Shown: positions 32,401 through 43,100 of the stretch, piece after piece | How the letters are laid out: the number at the start of each line of letters is the position of its first letter | Position numbering within the stretch: position 1 is the stretch's first letter | DNA from: Seminavis robusta | Taxonomy: Eukaryota; Bacillariophyta; Bacillariophyceae; Naviculales; Naviculaceae | NCBI GenBank assembly: GCA_903772945.1 | Contig: CAICTM010000431.1 | Location: 1-64,000, forward strand | Length of the DNA stretch: 64,000 nt | Direction of reading: 5' to 3' | Program-made: the position numbers and the translations under genes | The notes under the pieces: model-generated | What the model was told of the DNA's origin: nothing | Databases searched by the model: none | What the model saw: only the letters and a program-made list of their open reading frames with translations

Positions 32401-32701
32401 ACAGAAGGAAAAGGAAGCTGAGTTTCGACGGAAGGAGAAGGACTTGAAGCAATTACTCGAGGTGCAAGATGAACAAACCAAAGGACTGTTGTTGCAGCGG
32501 GAAGATTCATCTTCGTCAATCGTAACGGACGTTGTTGTTGAAACGCACCCAGAAGACCCTTTGCTTGGCTCCGGCGGCCAACAGAAGACCGCTGTCGAGC
32601 CTTCGACAAAGGAGGGTAGCAATGACGGTCCCGATCTCGATGATCTGCTTTCAAGCGAAGTGTCATTTCTTCTAGGTCTACAAAGGCCGCGAGCTCGCTA
32701 G
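29456..32701 (+). CDS. Single-span membrane protein with very long coiled coil
   Basis: One frame gives 1081 residues. Residues 1-110 are basic then helical (RDLKERFLGSVRSGWEHAIA, NLPLILSMPLHHQDCLG). N-x-S/T sites are frequent between about 135 and 345. One membrane span lies at about 344-363 (AILVVAVFLHAVWLIL) with RKPRHRKRLLR after it, so the C-terminus is probably cytosolic. From about 440 to 1045 the sequence is almost continuous heptad-patterned coiled coil, with repeated EEQLxxxxxExRxLQ units between about 620 and 770 that look like internal duplications. There is no enzyme domain. A tether, golgin-like or cytoskeletal linker role is inferred. The layout matches the protein at 22490-25549 (N-terminal helical domain, one span, basic stop-transfer, disorder, coiled coil). 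Start: only ATG compatible with the basic N-terminus. Confidence 0.85.
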   Translation: MVRDQAKRALSNVACECQRRAKRARITLRKRLRDLEEMEELYVRPTVRDLKERFLGSVRSGWEHAIATDEPDFVVTNLPLILSMPLHHQDCLGSSLALEVMVKAEGYPGRTLTPEQPQNEEEIIVEYLHEEFGTVGGNASNQTEAMLRNQSLNGSNGDSSLGKTASSTRRIRLARMETSNTAGKPPWVDKFERFQQILQDNVDLFRVQQIQVSKPELDRVQQFLVEKLEVERWHQVVKDKSREIQGNLAKLQGVIRKTFLQDDSVSHHASTNSSHVLEDFNSTSTLGENAPPRHDIDWTNQTVNSRTPTLIRHDSLTLQEPWMKPTVLMSNQGYLFLHWVERTSAILVVAVFLHAVWLILRKPRHRKRLLRLLLDQDKKSPSSPTYSLTNELVEMKMNGGDCPESPLLPETVISTSSTNSPAIELRLRDLGASAAIVNGQNNNWKHMDELYRRKENECLALERKVQEITDELTRLQLEQPKLDSMKQTETQMIKIQKLNSDLQELIEGKDLQLLNFSTQVQQLNKDLAARESQLSNILNLYSDQKEELEKQKEEAARRHNHAMEYNSSKLQEMNEQLKESNEHGESLTERLAEVSDELAEQREKESMLRRQLDAQSSRARELEIKSVEQEDAEKELKGRLDDQASRCRDLSGELRQQVKSQRILQEQLDDQIKRARKLEDQLQHRAVAESKFQEQLGSQVSRSRQLEEQLQQHSIEQRNLQQKADNQMKKCKTLEEQLEQEREVRGELEKQLARHALELEKSRQLNAHQTVELKQSRLEITRQTQELEKNQQELVSLCSSENDALTDSSAADSVSELQRLQNEHMQLKSSLLDHADKCDLLHKQVEQQKKLQAKQQDRNKILLETNQTLTEMIDERQKRCGELEKTVEELSRQLSKYQKRQGDEASKLEELRTLRREKQEIAQTLLTTQRRHSQEGQLTAAKLAIDLEQQQDLVASLKTELESAEKRCSQRMMEMQRRHEEEQKEKEAEFRRKEKDLKQLLEVQDEQTKGLLLQREDSSSSIVTDVVVETHPEDPLLGSGGQQKTAVEPSTKEGSNDGPDLDDLLSSEVSFLLGLQRPRAR

Positions 32702-33272
32702 CAGAGATGGGGACGTTGTCCATTGTTGGATAAGTTGGGTTGTGAAAAATGTGTTGTATGTACCTGTGCATTGGGGTGATTCGATTCCTATCATGTTGTC
32801 GTCGGCGGAAGACGGGAGGGCGATGGACACGACAGGGTTGGGTCCTGATCGAAGCTAGCTAGAGTAATGAACCGAGTATAAGTTGTGATATGTGTTCAAC
32901 CGGTTCATTTGTGCGGGAATGTGCCGTCATGGTGCCGTAAATGTGAACATCAAACTCCAACGCGAAATCATGGGGAAAACTATCAATGCAAAGAATCTTC
33001 CATCTGCTCCTGTTGTCCCAACCTAGCTGAGCTACGTCGTAATAGCATGCTTCTGACACCATCCACATGTAGAGGTATCGCCTTCCGTACAGACCTTTAG
33101 AAAACACTGAGTCGAGTCTTACCCCTCATCTTTATGAAACCACGACCAGCCGTCGCGCAACTGGAGCTCATTTTTAGCCTTTTTACTGTAGGTGCCACCT
33201 TGTACGGAGCGATAACAAGGCTAGTAGCAGAAGGTACCAAAACGCGAATTTCACAACAAAAGAAACGATGCA
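32702..33272. other. Intergenic, no supported gene
   Basis: About 570 bp between the stop of the coiled-coil gene and the start of the LRR gene. Short frames here carry no domain. The stretch should hold the 3' end of the first gene and the promoter of the second. Confidence 0.45.
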
Positions 33273-35783
33273 ATGGCGGCAGCAACCGGCTTCGATACAT
33301 GCAGTACCACTTCGTCTTCATTGTTATCGACTATGGACCTCAGTCAGCCAAACCAAATAACTCTGCAGCCAGGGTCCTGGATCCAAAGAAGCAAGCCCAC
33401 AACGATAAAGAAGACACAGAGCCATGATGGTAGTGGTCAACAACAACAAACGAGCAACTCCTATGATGCATTTGGAAGTATTGGCAAGAAGAAAGGGGAG
33501 CAAGAGAAGAAAGAGATGGAGGTTGTGATTGGAAAGCAGCATCCAACCACATTTCCCAAAAGCTCTCAACCAAATCACTCCTCACCCGAGGCCCTTGATG
33601 ATGTTATCAGTAGCATCCAGTCACTACCAACATTATCTCCGCCAGCCATGTATCGAGCAATAAGGTTGCCTGTAGGGGTACCAGGTGCATATGCTGTGGA
33701 GGGGATTGGGCCAACGCTTTGTCACCCAACAAGTAGGCCAGCTGACATGGAAGAGCTGGGATTGGAGTTGGTGCCTGCATCCCAAGATGACAGAGATCAT
33801 GATACTGGTCTTATTCATGCAGCTCCAATTGAAGAGCCAGAATATGGGATGATTCCAACAGCAGAGCCAATAACAAAAAGGGCCAAAAGATTATGGAAGA
33901 AGAAATTATGCTTATTCCTCTCCCTGGAAACAATGTTTGCCCAAGCACTTGTTGTAATTATTCTTGTGGCATTTCTTCTTGCTCCAAAATCAAGCAATCA
34001 AACTCAACCCACAAAGCAGCAAAATGGAGTGATTCCAATACAAGAAAATCCAGGGACAATAGCTTCAATCACACAAGCACCAATATCGCTATGGGAAAGA
34101 CTAAATCTCCCTGACTACACCCTCAGGGCAATGGAGAATCCTAGATCGCCGCAGACCAAGGCATATCAATGGCTAAGCAACAATGTCAAGACCAACAATA
34201 CACAACATCTCCCGGTATGGAGACTAAAGCAAAGGTTTGCACTCGCAACATTTTATTATTCAACACGGGGGGACTATTGGGTGAAAAATCAAGGCTGGTT
34301 GGATTGGTACACCAATGAGTGCAACTGGGAACAAATTGATGAGGATTGGGCCCCAAACCCACCTGCTCGTTGTGCTAACAATGGGCAACTCCTTTCATTG
34401 CAATTTATGTATGCCAACAACTTGGATGGAACGATGCCGCCAGAAATATCCCTGCTCCATGAAAGCTTGGAAGCAATTTTATTATCTTGGAACCTCCAGC
34501 TCAAAGGAAATATACCAACAGAGGTTGGGCTTATGACAAGGCTGACGAGCTTTTTGTTAAGCACGACACTCTTGTCTGGCACACTCCCAGCAGAAATAGG
34601 TCAGCTACGAAGCTTGAAGAATTTATCGATCTCACACAGCAAGATTGGCGGGACTTTACCTACTGAGTTGGGCAACCTAAGCAACCTAACAGCTCTGGGA
34701 ACTGAAGGAGCAAACTTTTCTGGTATGCATGGGAGCGGACAAAAGCATTGCAGAAATATCACAGTTTGACTTATTGACTCACTTGACATTTTCTGCCTAC
34801 ACAGGGTCAATCCCCACTGAGATTCTTCGATTGTCAAACCTGAAGACCTTGAGTTTCTTAAAGTGCCCTCTATTGGATATAACATCTTTCCTCCCTGGAG
34901 TAGTTGGAAACCTGCACAATTTGAAGATACTAGGACTAGGCTCTGGGAAACCTGGGGGGTTCACATCAATCCCATGTAAGTGCCATTAGTACTTTTCTCT
35001 TTCTCTGTCTTCCGGTTGCTGAACAGTTTTTTAATTATGTTTTGAAAAGCTGAAATTGGGAAGCTGACCAACATGCGAGTCATTGGATTCACTGACTTCC
35101 AAGTCAATGGCACGATTCCAAGTGAGATGGGATTGTTGACAAAGCTAGTAAGTTATCATGAACGAAGCTTGTGTGGTATTGGTTCCTCTATATGTACTAA
35201 GGGAATTGTGTCACTTCTTTGCAGAACAACTTGAACTTGCAAAGTAACTCAATCTCAGGCACTTTACCAGAAGAGTTATCAAAGATGTCGCGTGAGTGCT
35301 ATACACCTCTTCTTAGCTTTGGAGTCCATCTATGCTCAAATCTGCATTTTGTTTGTTTCAACATCAGAATTAGAGGTCTTACGAATCCAATCCAACAAGT
35401 TGGAGGGAAAGATCTTAGAACAAGGAGTCCTCCACCACCTCAACAAGTTGCGGCTTTTGCAAATAAGTGACAACCTATTCTCTGGCTCTATTGCAACAGA
35501 AATTGGCTTGTGGTCTAGCCTTAAGAAGCTTGAACTGCAAAACACGCATATATCCGGCACTCTTCCCAGTGAATTGCTTTTGTTGGACAACTTTACCAGC
35601 CTGGTAGTCATGAACACATCCTTGACAGGCAGTATCCCTCATGGACTGTGCAACAAGGTACTCCTTCCACAGGAAAACAAGTGTTTTGGGGGCAGATGCT
35701 ATGGAGTTGCAACCTCTAACCTGTCAGCTTGCCACGGAGCTCAACTGTGTGGGTGTAGTTGTACTCCTTGCCCAATAACCTAG
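33273..35783 (+). CDS. Type II membrane leucine-rich-repeat protein (five exons, intact)
   Basis: Exons are 33273-34722, 34805-34975, 35050-35147, 35225-35291 and 35368-35783: 2202 nt, 733 residues, frame kept throughout. Donors are GTATGC, GTAAGT, GTAAGT and GTGAGT; the second acceptor is AAAAG, the others CAG. The N-terminal 210 residues are cytosolic-type (Gln/Ser-rich, with a DMEELGLELVP motif), then KRAKRLWKKK and one membrane span at about 221-238 (ALVVIILVAFLLA), with no signal peptide, so type II. The outer part has WLDW and CNW before the LRRs, as in plant LRR receptor caps, then about ten plant-type repeats (GTLPTELGNLSNLTAL, GSIPTEILRLSNLKTL) and a Cys-rich end (CGCSCTPCP). No kinase is present. 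Ligand binding or adhesion at the surface is inferred. It is the reference copy for the other two LRR loci here. Confidence 0.88.
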
Positions 35784-36320
35784 CTAGAACAGAATCTGGG
35801 AGCAGTGATGACATCGGTACAAGCTAGGAGCAGCTACGGTTCTACCAAAAACTAGTTACTAGTTTGTTCTGTGAGTCTCTTCCGCATGCAAACTCTTCTC
35901 GCATGTGGCTGTCCGCTACCAAGGACTGCCACTAGCAAACTCATCTCTAGCTAATTTGAATCACCATTGGCTGCAACTACTGCAGCTATTAGAGTGGACA
36001 GAAGTTCGCAATAGTAGATTGCAGCAGCAAATGGGTTGCGGGCCCACCTATACCATTCGAGAGTTTCGGCAGTGATGAGAGTTGATTGCATAGGTGGAGC
36101 ACCCCAAGGCTACCAGTACACTGCTGCTGCCATAGACTACATCAGCTAGCAAGCAAGAGATCAGTCATTTAGGTATGCGAAGTCTTTTCTATTTGGTTTC
36201 ATTATCAATATATGCATTCTTCTAGTTTCCCTACAAACCTGTGGCTGGTTGGCATCTTTGTTTTCTTGCTTGTTCCTTTTGCTGTTGCTCCTACTCACAC
36301 TAAACTACTGTCAGCCGTGC
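35784..36320. other. Intergenic between converging genes
   Basis: About 540 bp between the stop of the LRR gene (plus) and the stop of the next gene (minus). No reading frame of note. Rich in CTAG and ACTAGTTACTAG palindromes. Confidence 0.5.
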
Positions 36321-37694
36321 TTAGGGCTTCTTCAAGTCTTGGGCCTGGGCCACAGCTGACAACATAGCTGGCAAGAACCTGTTCTGCATGATCATTGTGG
36401 ATGCCATGGAGAAGGATGCTCTTGATGGCTGCCCTTTGACGGGGGAAGATGTGCAGAGCTCCATGGGTGTCACGAATGCATCCATAAAGCTTCGTCGATG
36501 AAGGGTGTTTGCTTTCTTTGCCTTTTCGTCTTCCTCAAAGCGGACCGATTTGGGTGGTGGGGAGGCCGATCGAATGCTGGGTGGGATGCTCTCCTTGGTG
36601 TTGAACCGCAACTTTTCTTCCAAGTATCGCTTGTCGGATTGCCAACTGGTCATCTCTGCTCGGTGCTTGGCTTCGAGCTGACGAATCATGTCACGGTACA
36701 GCTTGGACTCTTTTCGTTGAGTGATGTGTTCGCGCTTCTTGGTAAGAGTGGACTCGACCAGTTGCTTCGACAAGAGTTCCGTGATGGTGGACAAGTTGGC
36801 ACACTTGGTCTTGAGGGCCGTCAAGTCTTCATCGGATGAGGACGAATTGGCAAGGACCAGAGCATCACAGGTAGACGCCTCTTGTGTTTGTTCCGCCGCT
36901 GGTGCAGGCCACGAAAAGCTCACAATCTCCAAGCTTAGCTTGGGGGGAAGGGGGCGTTGGAGGGTGGCGGGCTCTGGGCGTTCGTTGTAGCGGTCGGCGA
37001 TCTCCGCGATGGCTTCCCGAGTAAGAGGACGCCAGAGTGGGGTTGGTTCGGGGGGACCGTAGGCAGTAATCTCCGCCGTGAGTTCTTCCGAAAGAGGATG
37101 TTGCATGGCGGCGGGTTCGTGACGCTGGTTGTAGTGGTTGGCAATCTCGTTCTGTAACTCTAGCGGAAGCACCTTGGCATCAATCAATGGCACGTCGATG
37201 TATTCCTCCTCTGGGCTTGGCATTGGTTGACTGCCAATGGCATACATCACACTGAGCGAAAGAATGGTCGTGACCGTCTCCTTGCAGGCTGCGACATCGA
37301 CCTTCGCTTCAGGCTTGCACTCTTCCGTAACGGGCAGTTGACTATCGACGTCAACCTCCATTTCCTCATCACTGTCGACATCGGAAATACCAGTGGAAGA
37401 TCCAGAAGAGGATGTCGCGACTTCGTGGTGGGAATCATGGGACATGATGGTCGGATCGGAAAGCTGAAGCAATTCGGGCGGTGTGGCATCATGGTCGTCC
37501 TTCGCGTGCGCGTAGTCGTGACTTTCATGAGTGCCATGGTCGTGATGATGGTGAAGATGAAAGTGAAAAGGCTTGAAGACGGATGCAACTTTCTTCTTCA
37601 GGGCCCGTCGCCTCTCGCGCTTGGCAATGAAGTCGTCGACGTCCACACTCTTGGGGCGGTGCCCGAGCCTCATTGTGTGTGGGAACATTGTCAT
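36321..37694 (-). CDS. Coiled-coil protein of unknown function with a PP1-docking-like motif
   Basis: One frame gives 457 residues, family not recognised. A basic N-terminus (KRERRRALKKKVASVF) is followed by a His-rich stretch (about 44-70), then acidic Ser/Asp-rich sequence. Two related modules follow at about 174-210 and 222-258, sharing EIANHYNQRHEPAAMQHPL and EIADRYNERPEPATLQRPL, an internal duplication. A helical, charged region (about 290-350) can form a short coiled coil. KSVRFEED at about 379-386 fits the RVxF class of protein phosphatase 1 docking sites ([RK]x[VI]x[FW]). There is no signal peptide or membrane span. A regulatory or scaffold role is inferred. A (GATT)n microsatellite lies just upstream of the start. 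A second possible start at residue 3 would change little. Confidence 0.78.
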   Translation of the reverse strand: MTMFPHTMRLGHRPKSVDVDDFIAKRERRRALKKKVASVFKPFHFHLHHHHDHGTHESHDYAHAKDDHDATPPELLQLSDPTIMSHDSHHEVATSSSGSSTGISDVDSDEEMEVDVDSQLPVTEECKPEAKVDVAACKETVTTILSLSVMYAIGSQPMPSPEEEYIDVPLIDAKVLPLELQNEIANHYNQRHEPAAMQHPLSEELTAEITAYGPPEPTPLWRPLTREAIAEIADRYNERPEPATLQRPLPPKLSLEIVSFSWPAPAAEQTQEASTCDALVLANSSSSDEDLTALKTKCANLSTITELLSKQLVESTLTKKREHITQRKESKLYRDMIRQLEAKHRAEMTSWQSDKRYLEEKLRFNTKESIPPSIRSASPPPKSVRFEEDEKAKKANTLHRRSFMDAFVTPMELCTSSPVKGQPSRASFSMASTMIMQNRFLPAMLSAVAQAQDLKKP

Positions 37695-40183
37695 TGTTCT
37701 TCTTGTGATTGATTGATTGATTGATTGATTGGCTTGTTGATACCGTGTGGTATTGGCGATTGGTTCTGGATATGGTCAATGTGCTTTTGCTGGTCAATCC
37801 GATTGTGAGCTTTTGCTGGTTGGTCGGCATCGGCCATGGCGCAAGTTGCAGCTTTTGATCCGCTTCGCAATTGGTACCAACCCGCATGCCAATGCGAACA
37901 AAATGAAGGGATGAGAACTTGCAAAAGGTCCCCCGGTGCGCCATTTTCCCAGAAAAATGAACTAAAAAGCAAACATTAGGTTAGATTTCCATAGATTATT
38001 GAAATTTCACAGTTCTAGCGTAACCTGGCGACCCAACTCCCACAGTATTCCCATTGCCACCATTCCCAGGTTCATTTCCACCATCGATGCTCACCATCAA
38101 ATGGGAACGCCGCCAAAATGCACCATATTTTGAGGAAGCAAGAGGCGAAGAATATCGCCTCAACTGATGGTCCTGGAGATGGTGCTGTCAAGTCAAGACG
38201 ATCTCGCACTCCCCTTCGCATGATGCTGGTGCAGCACTTTGACAGATTGCTGGCCATCAACAAGTAGGGAGTGCAAGCAGCTGCTTCTCGTTTGGCACTA
38301 GCCAAACGTACCGGTACCCACCGGTAGCCAGATACTAGTATTATTAATACGTACAGTCGTAGTCTTGATTGATGGCAGGTCAGAGACCGGCATGAACATT
38401 CATGAGATTGCAGCTGTTCTGACTTAATATGATAAAAAAGCCGGTGAGGTTGGCGAAGAGAGTTTGATTTCAAGTGGCCTTTTGAAGGGACCGTACTTGT
38501 ACAATGTAAGAAATAGCCAGCTCTTGGAAATCTCTGGCTACCAGTACGGTAGCTCTTGAATCGTCTGGCTAAGCTAGCTAGCTGGCATACTGTATTGTAT
38601 GTACCGTCCTTGGAAATTTTCACCTTTGGCCAATTGGGAGATGGATGTTGACGAAGTTTTTGACGATCCGTCGGAGCTATTTCAACCTGGGCTTTTCATG
38701 ATTTTAACCCTACCGGTTTCTAACTAACCCACTTCACTGGCTTAAGATCTTTTACATTCAAGTTGCAGACGCACCGGTACCGGTACGTCGTACCAATCGT
38801 ACAGTAGCAACTTTCAGCCCCGTCCTGCGGTACTGGTACCGGTGGGTACACACCATGCCCGCAGAAAATTGCCATTGCGCTTGGCCTTTGACTTGGAGGC
38901 TGGGTTTTGAGCTACTTTACCACTTGCTTACTGCTCGAGTAGGCTGGCTAGCTAGTAGCTAGTAGTAGCTAGAACTAGTTAAAAGTCAAGAAGCAGCCTT
39001 GCCAGCTAGCTACCAAGCAGAAAGGCATCCTCAGCCCGAGTTTTGAGCAGCTGAAAGAATCGAATCGAAATCTACTACCAGGTAATATCCAGCCATCGCA
39101 CCCAAAGAAGAAGTTCTTCTCTTGGCACCTCCCAGATGGTCACGATCGATCGAGCTACTATCTAGCTAGCTAGCCGGCAAGATACTACTGGAGTACTCTG
39201 GAGCTCGACTCGACTCGACTTTGGAGTAGAAGATTGGGGATGAATGATCGGGATTGTTTGCTTCTTCTCCCAAGCAAGCAGCCAAACCATGGACACACTC
39301 TGCCGCAGCAGCTAATAGTGGTCTACCGGCAGTAGTGCTAGCAAGCTTTCAAGACAAAAAGGAAGGCTCATTCTTCGTCCCTATTGCCCCTATTAGGAAA
39401 GATACCATTACCGTGCGCTGAGTTGGCATACATCATTGTCTTTTTGTTTAGCAAATGAGATGTTACATCGCCTCTTCTCAAGCTGTCAGGTGGCCACCTA
39501 AGCGCAAAAAGATACTCCTTTCGCAATTTCACCGAAAGAGGTGCAGCACGGAAAAAATGAGAGGATACCCTTTTTCTTGGAAATAGGAAAAATATAATAA
39601 CAAAAGGCATTATACAGCTGCCCCTGATCAAGCAGTGCACCTGTGTTTCTTGGTACCACTGGTCAGTCCTCGTGTTGTAGTTTGTTCGGCGTGGGAAACT
39701 GTAGTGCCATCCGTTTCTTTCTTTTGACCGTTGTTATGAAACCATGGGGTATACGTGGCCAAAAAAAAGAGGAAGCTCGGAAGATCAAAATATAGTGAAA
39801 GGCGACCTTTGACTACATGCCGACAGTGGTATCAAAAATGCAATGCAACCGGACCGTTTGAATTATCCCTTACAGCTTTCTAGCTAGCTAGCTAGCAACC
39901 ATTATTTATCTCTCGTCTTTTGGTCTCTCTGGTCTCACTCTTCCATCTCCTGCCCGCCTGATAGAGGCGAGAGGAACAACTCAAGAGGGAGGAAGGAAAG
40001 GGAAGCAAGACCTGCAGTTGCTCGTATTGCCCTTGTTGTTGGTTCAGACTGCCTTGTCTTTTTGCAAACCGTTGGATTGACAACAACAAAAAGTCTGAGA
40101 GTGTGAAACTGCTTTGCCGTACCTTTCCTTCCTCTCGACTATTTATTTGAACTGACTGACACTATTAGACTACAAGACCAACC
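37695..40183. other. Long intergenic region, mostly unexplained
   Basis: About 2.5 kb. It holds a (GATT)n tract at 37707-37731, many CTAGCTAG and GGTACCGGTAC palindromes (for example 38775-38790), and one short frame listed separately at 38118-38267. The longer minus frame at 38072-38623 is antisense to that frame and lacks a domain. The last few hundred bases upstream of 40184 are probably promoter of the next gene. Confidence 0.45.
38118..38267 (+). CDS. Possible 49-residue basic ORF or 3' gene remnant
   Basis: The frame starts MHHILRKQEAKN and ends RMMLVQHFDRLLAINK before a TAG. Composition is protein-like (amphipathic, basic), and the opposite-strand frame is not. No family is recognised and no upstream exon was found. 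It may be the last exon of a lost gene or a small protein; a chance frame is also possible. Confidence 0.25.
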   Translation: MHHILRKQEAKNIASTDGPGDGAVKSRRSRTPLRMMLVQHFDRLLAINK

Positions 40184-43100
40184 ATGGCCTTACCAATGCC
40201 GTTGGCGGCACGGGCCGCTGTTTCAAGCAGTGCCAGTAGTTTGGTGGGAGAGAGGGCGTCGTCTGACTCCAAGAACTTACCGTTGGTTCTGCCCGTGGCT
40301 CTGCCGTTATCACAAGTGTGCGAAAGATCTTGGCAGCCGGGCCAGTTCTTGGCCAAACAAGCTGTGCTGGAATGGAGGAGCACAAGACAACCAAGAAGAG
40401 TTCAAGCCAATCAAGATCAGAAGGATGCTGAAGATGAGGCTTGCTCTTCAGCACATAAGGAATGGTCGGTTAAGATGACAGTCCCCTTCTCAGAGCCACC
40501 AATGGATCATCACCTGACCGCCAATGCTACGAGAACCAGCTCTGTTGTGATGCAGAGGACCAACCATACCACTACCATGGCTCATGCTCATCATCAGGAC
40601 GTTGTACCGTTGGTCATGCGGTCACAAGCTGTGACTAACACCACGGAAGCTTCCCTGGCCACCACACTCCATGACCTGTGGCTGCAACCAGAAGGGGGAT
40701 TGTTGCTGTGCGTCTTGTTGGGAGTCATCTTCCTCTTGGGATTGGCGGGAATGGCCGGTTTGCTGAGACGACGACGCGTCTCTCGAGCCTGTCGAGAATT
40801 GGAAGAGTTTCGAGCATTCAAGCGGGAGCTCATGATGACCAACAACGCTAACAGCCATATGGCATCGTCGTCAACGACATCCAGTGTCTCGTCCTGCTCG
40901 TCACATCATCATCATCATCATTTGTATAACAGTCGGTCCGATGTCGTCACACGAAGGGCCGCACGAAACGCCGTAAGACCAACACAAGCGTGGACGGGAA
41001 GCATCACGTATACATCCAGCAGGAGCCAAAGTGAAGACACGACCGTGTCGACAGTGGCACGGTCGTTGGGACTGTCGCCCACCAATAATAGCGACCGTCA
41101 ACCCAGAGTATTGCAGCGCTTTTCCTTGACCAGTTTTGATCACCGAATGATGCAAGGAGCTTCCGATGAAGAGTATGAAGAAGAACAAGAAGAACCCAGA
41201 CCTCTGTTTGACCTTACCAAGCCCTCTGTCGCTGCAGCATCGTCCTCGTCGTCGACATCGTCGTCCACAGAGTCACCAGGAGGAGTGGCGGTGAAAACGA
41301 CTTCACTGGTCAGTCCGCCGGTGGTTGGGTCGCTCTTTGCCGGGATTGCCGCCTCCACGGATACAAATAATAATGGTGTGTTCCGAACCGTCAAGGATGG
41401 GTCGGTTCAAAAGCTCATTGTGGATTTGCCCCCCGTCATTGGAGAAGAAGCCACGAGGGATTCGCTATCCATGTCATCGGACCATGACGATGATGACGAG
41501 GCATGGTTTGCGGATGCCATGGATGACGAATCGTTTCACTCCGTGTTCATGCCACCGGGATCCACAGCGGATGCCGTGCTTCTTTCCGTGCAATCGGATC
41601 TGTCAGATTATGAAGGTGATGGTGACATGTTTGACGAATACGAAGATTGCAGCTACGAGCAGGACGACGATGAAGATGGTTCTTCTTCTACATCGAGTAG
41701 TGGCGAGTCTGACTCGGACTCTGACGAACAGAGTAGAGAGTCTTCCACGTTGCAAGTCTTCTGGGCACGACCCAGTAACTTTTCGCTCCCACCACCATAC
41801 CAAGAAGTTGTGGCCGTCAAGAGTCTTGGAGAACTTGCGATCGTCAAGAGCCCGCCGTCATCACCATTGGGATCTGCGCGAAAGATGGTCGATGGCGTCC
41901 TGTTGTCTCCGGATCAACAAGTGGCAGTCGTGAATCGATCCTTTTCGCCACGCCAAGACGGTACTCCCAACATTGTGCAGTTTGCAGTAGATGTTACCCC
42001 GCCTTTGTCACTACCAAGGAAGAATTCACGCGGATCTCTCTGTTCCATGGCATCCTTGGCATCAGTGGTTACCAACTGCGAAGTGGAGGTAGACGGCGAA
42101 GGTATGGTTGTTGCGACATCACCACGCAAACTCGCCAGACGGTCCAGTCAGAGGTTGTCCATGTCGTCGTCGCATAACGATCTCAGCGCATCTTTTCATC
42201 AGACTGTCGAGACACTGCTTCAGTCACTCATGCTCTCTGATTCGGAAGATGATGATACAGAAGCCGGTGACAACGACAGTGATGATGAGAGTCTTGACGG
42301 AGTTGGTCATTTTGGATACGATATGGCAATGGGTGGCAGTGGCCACGGCTTGGGGCTGGGTGATGAAGATGATCAGCAGATTGTGTTGGGAGAACGACGA
42401 AATCATGAAGAGCATCAAGTACCAACCCAGCCGGTTTCCGATTGGAGGTCTGCAATTGTACCCGCGGACAAACTGGAACCACCAAGGCGACGACAACAGA
42501 AACGAGGTAGTAGTCGACGCCGTTTGTCCATTGAGGAGTCTAGCGCCACCCATGGATTGGTGCCGGCATCGCCCATGCATCAAGATCGACGGTTGTCTTC
42601 CTCCGAGTCTTCGTTGGTGGCCACAATGATCTCTCAAGCGCTCTCTCCCGCTTTCAAAACGCCTGATCAACGGTCCAAGCGTCGAGTCTCCCGTCATGAA
42701 CAACCAAAGTCCTCATCGGAACGTCGGTTGTCGCTGCCTACTGATACTGCCTTGGTGTCTAAGCAGCGACGAGTTTCCTTCCACCCAGATGAGCAGCATC
42801 ACTTTGAGGAAGATGCAATGGTCGTCAGGCGATTATTTGTTGAAGGAGACCAGGAAGGCGAAGGAGATGTTGATTCGCCGCCTGGAACTCCGCCCGAAGC
42901 TTACATGAATGAGTCAAGCACACCAGACAAGAAGTCTAAGCTCAACAAAAGGACGTCTCCAACGAGTGTTCGAGCGTTGCTGCTGGAGGATGGTGTCAGT
43001 CAAGTCGAATGTTCTGACGCGCCCGTACAAAATGTGTTTGTGGGCGAGATGAACGGAGTACCAGAGGGACGAATGGACAGCTTGGAGGACTCTCTCCATG

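Noticed and set aside
38072-38623. 183-codon minus-strand frame
   Set aside because: No domain, odd composition, and antisense to a more protein-like short frame.
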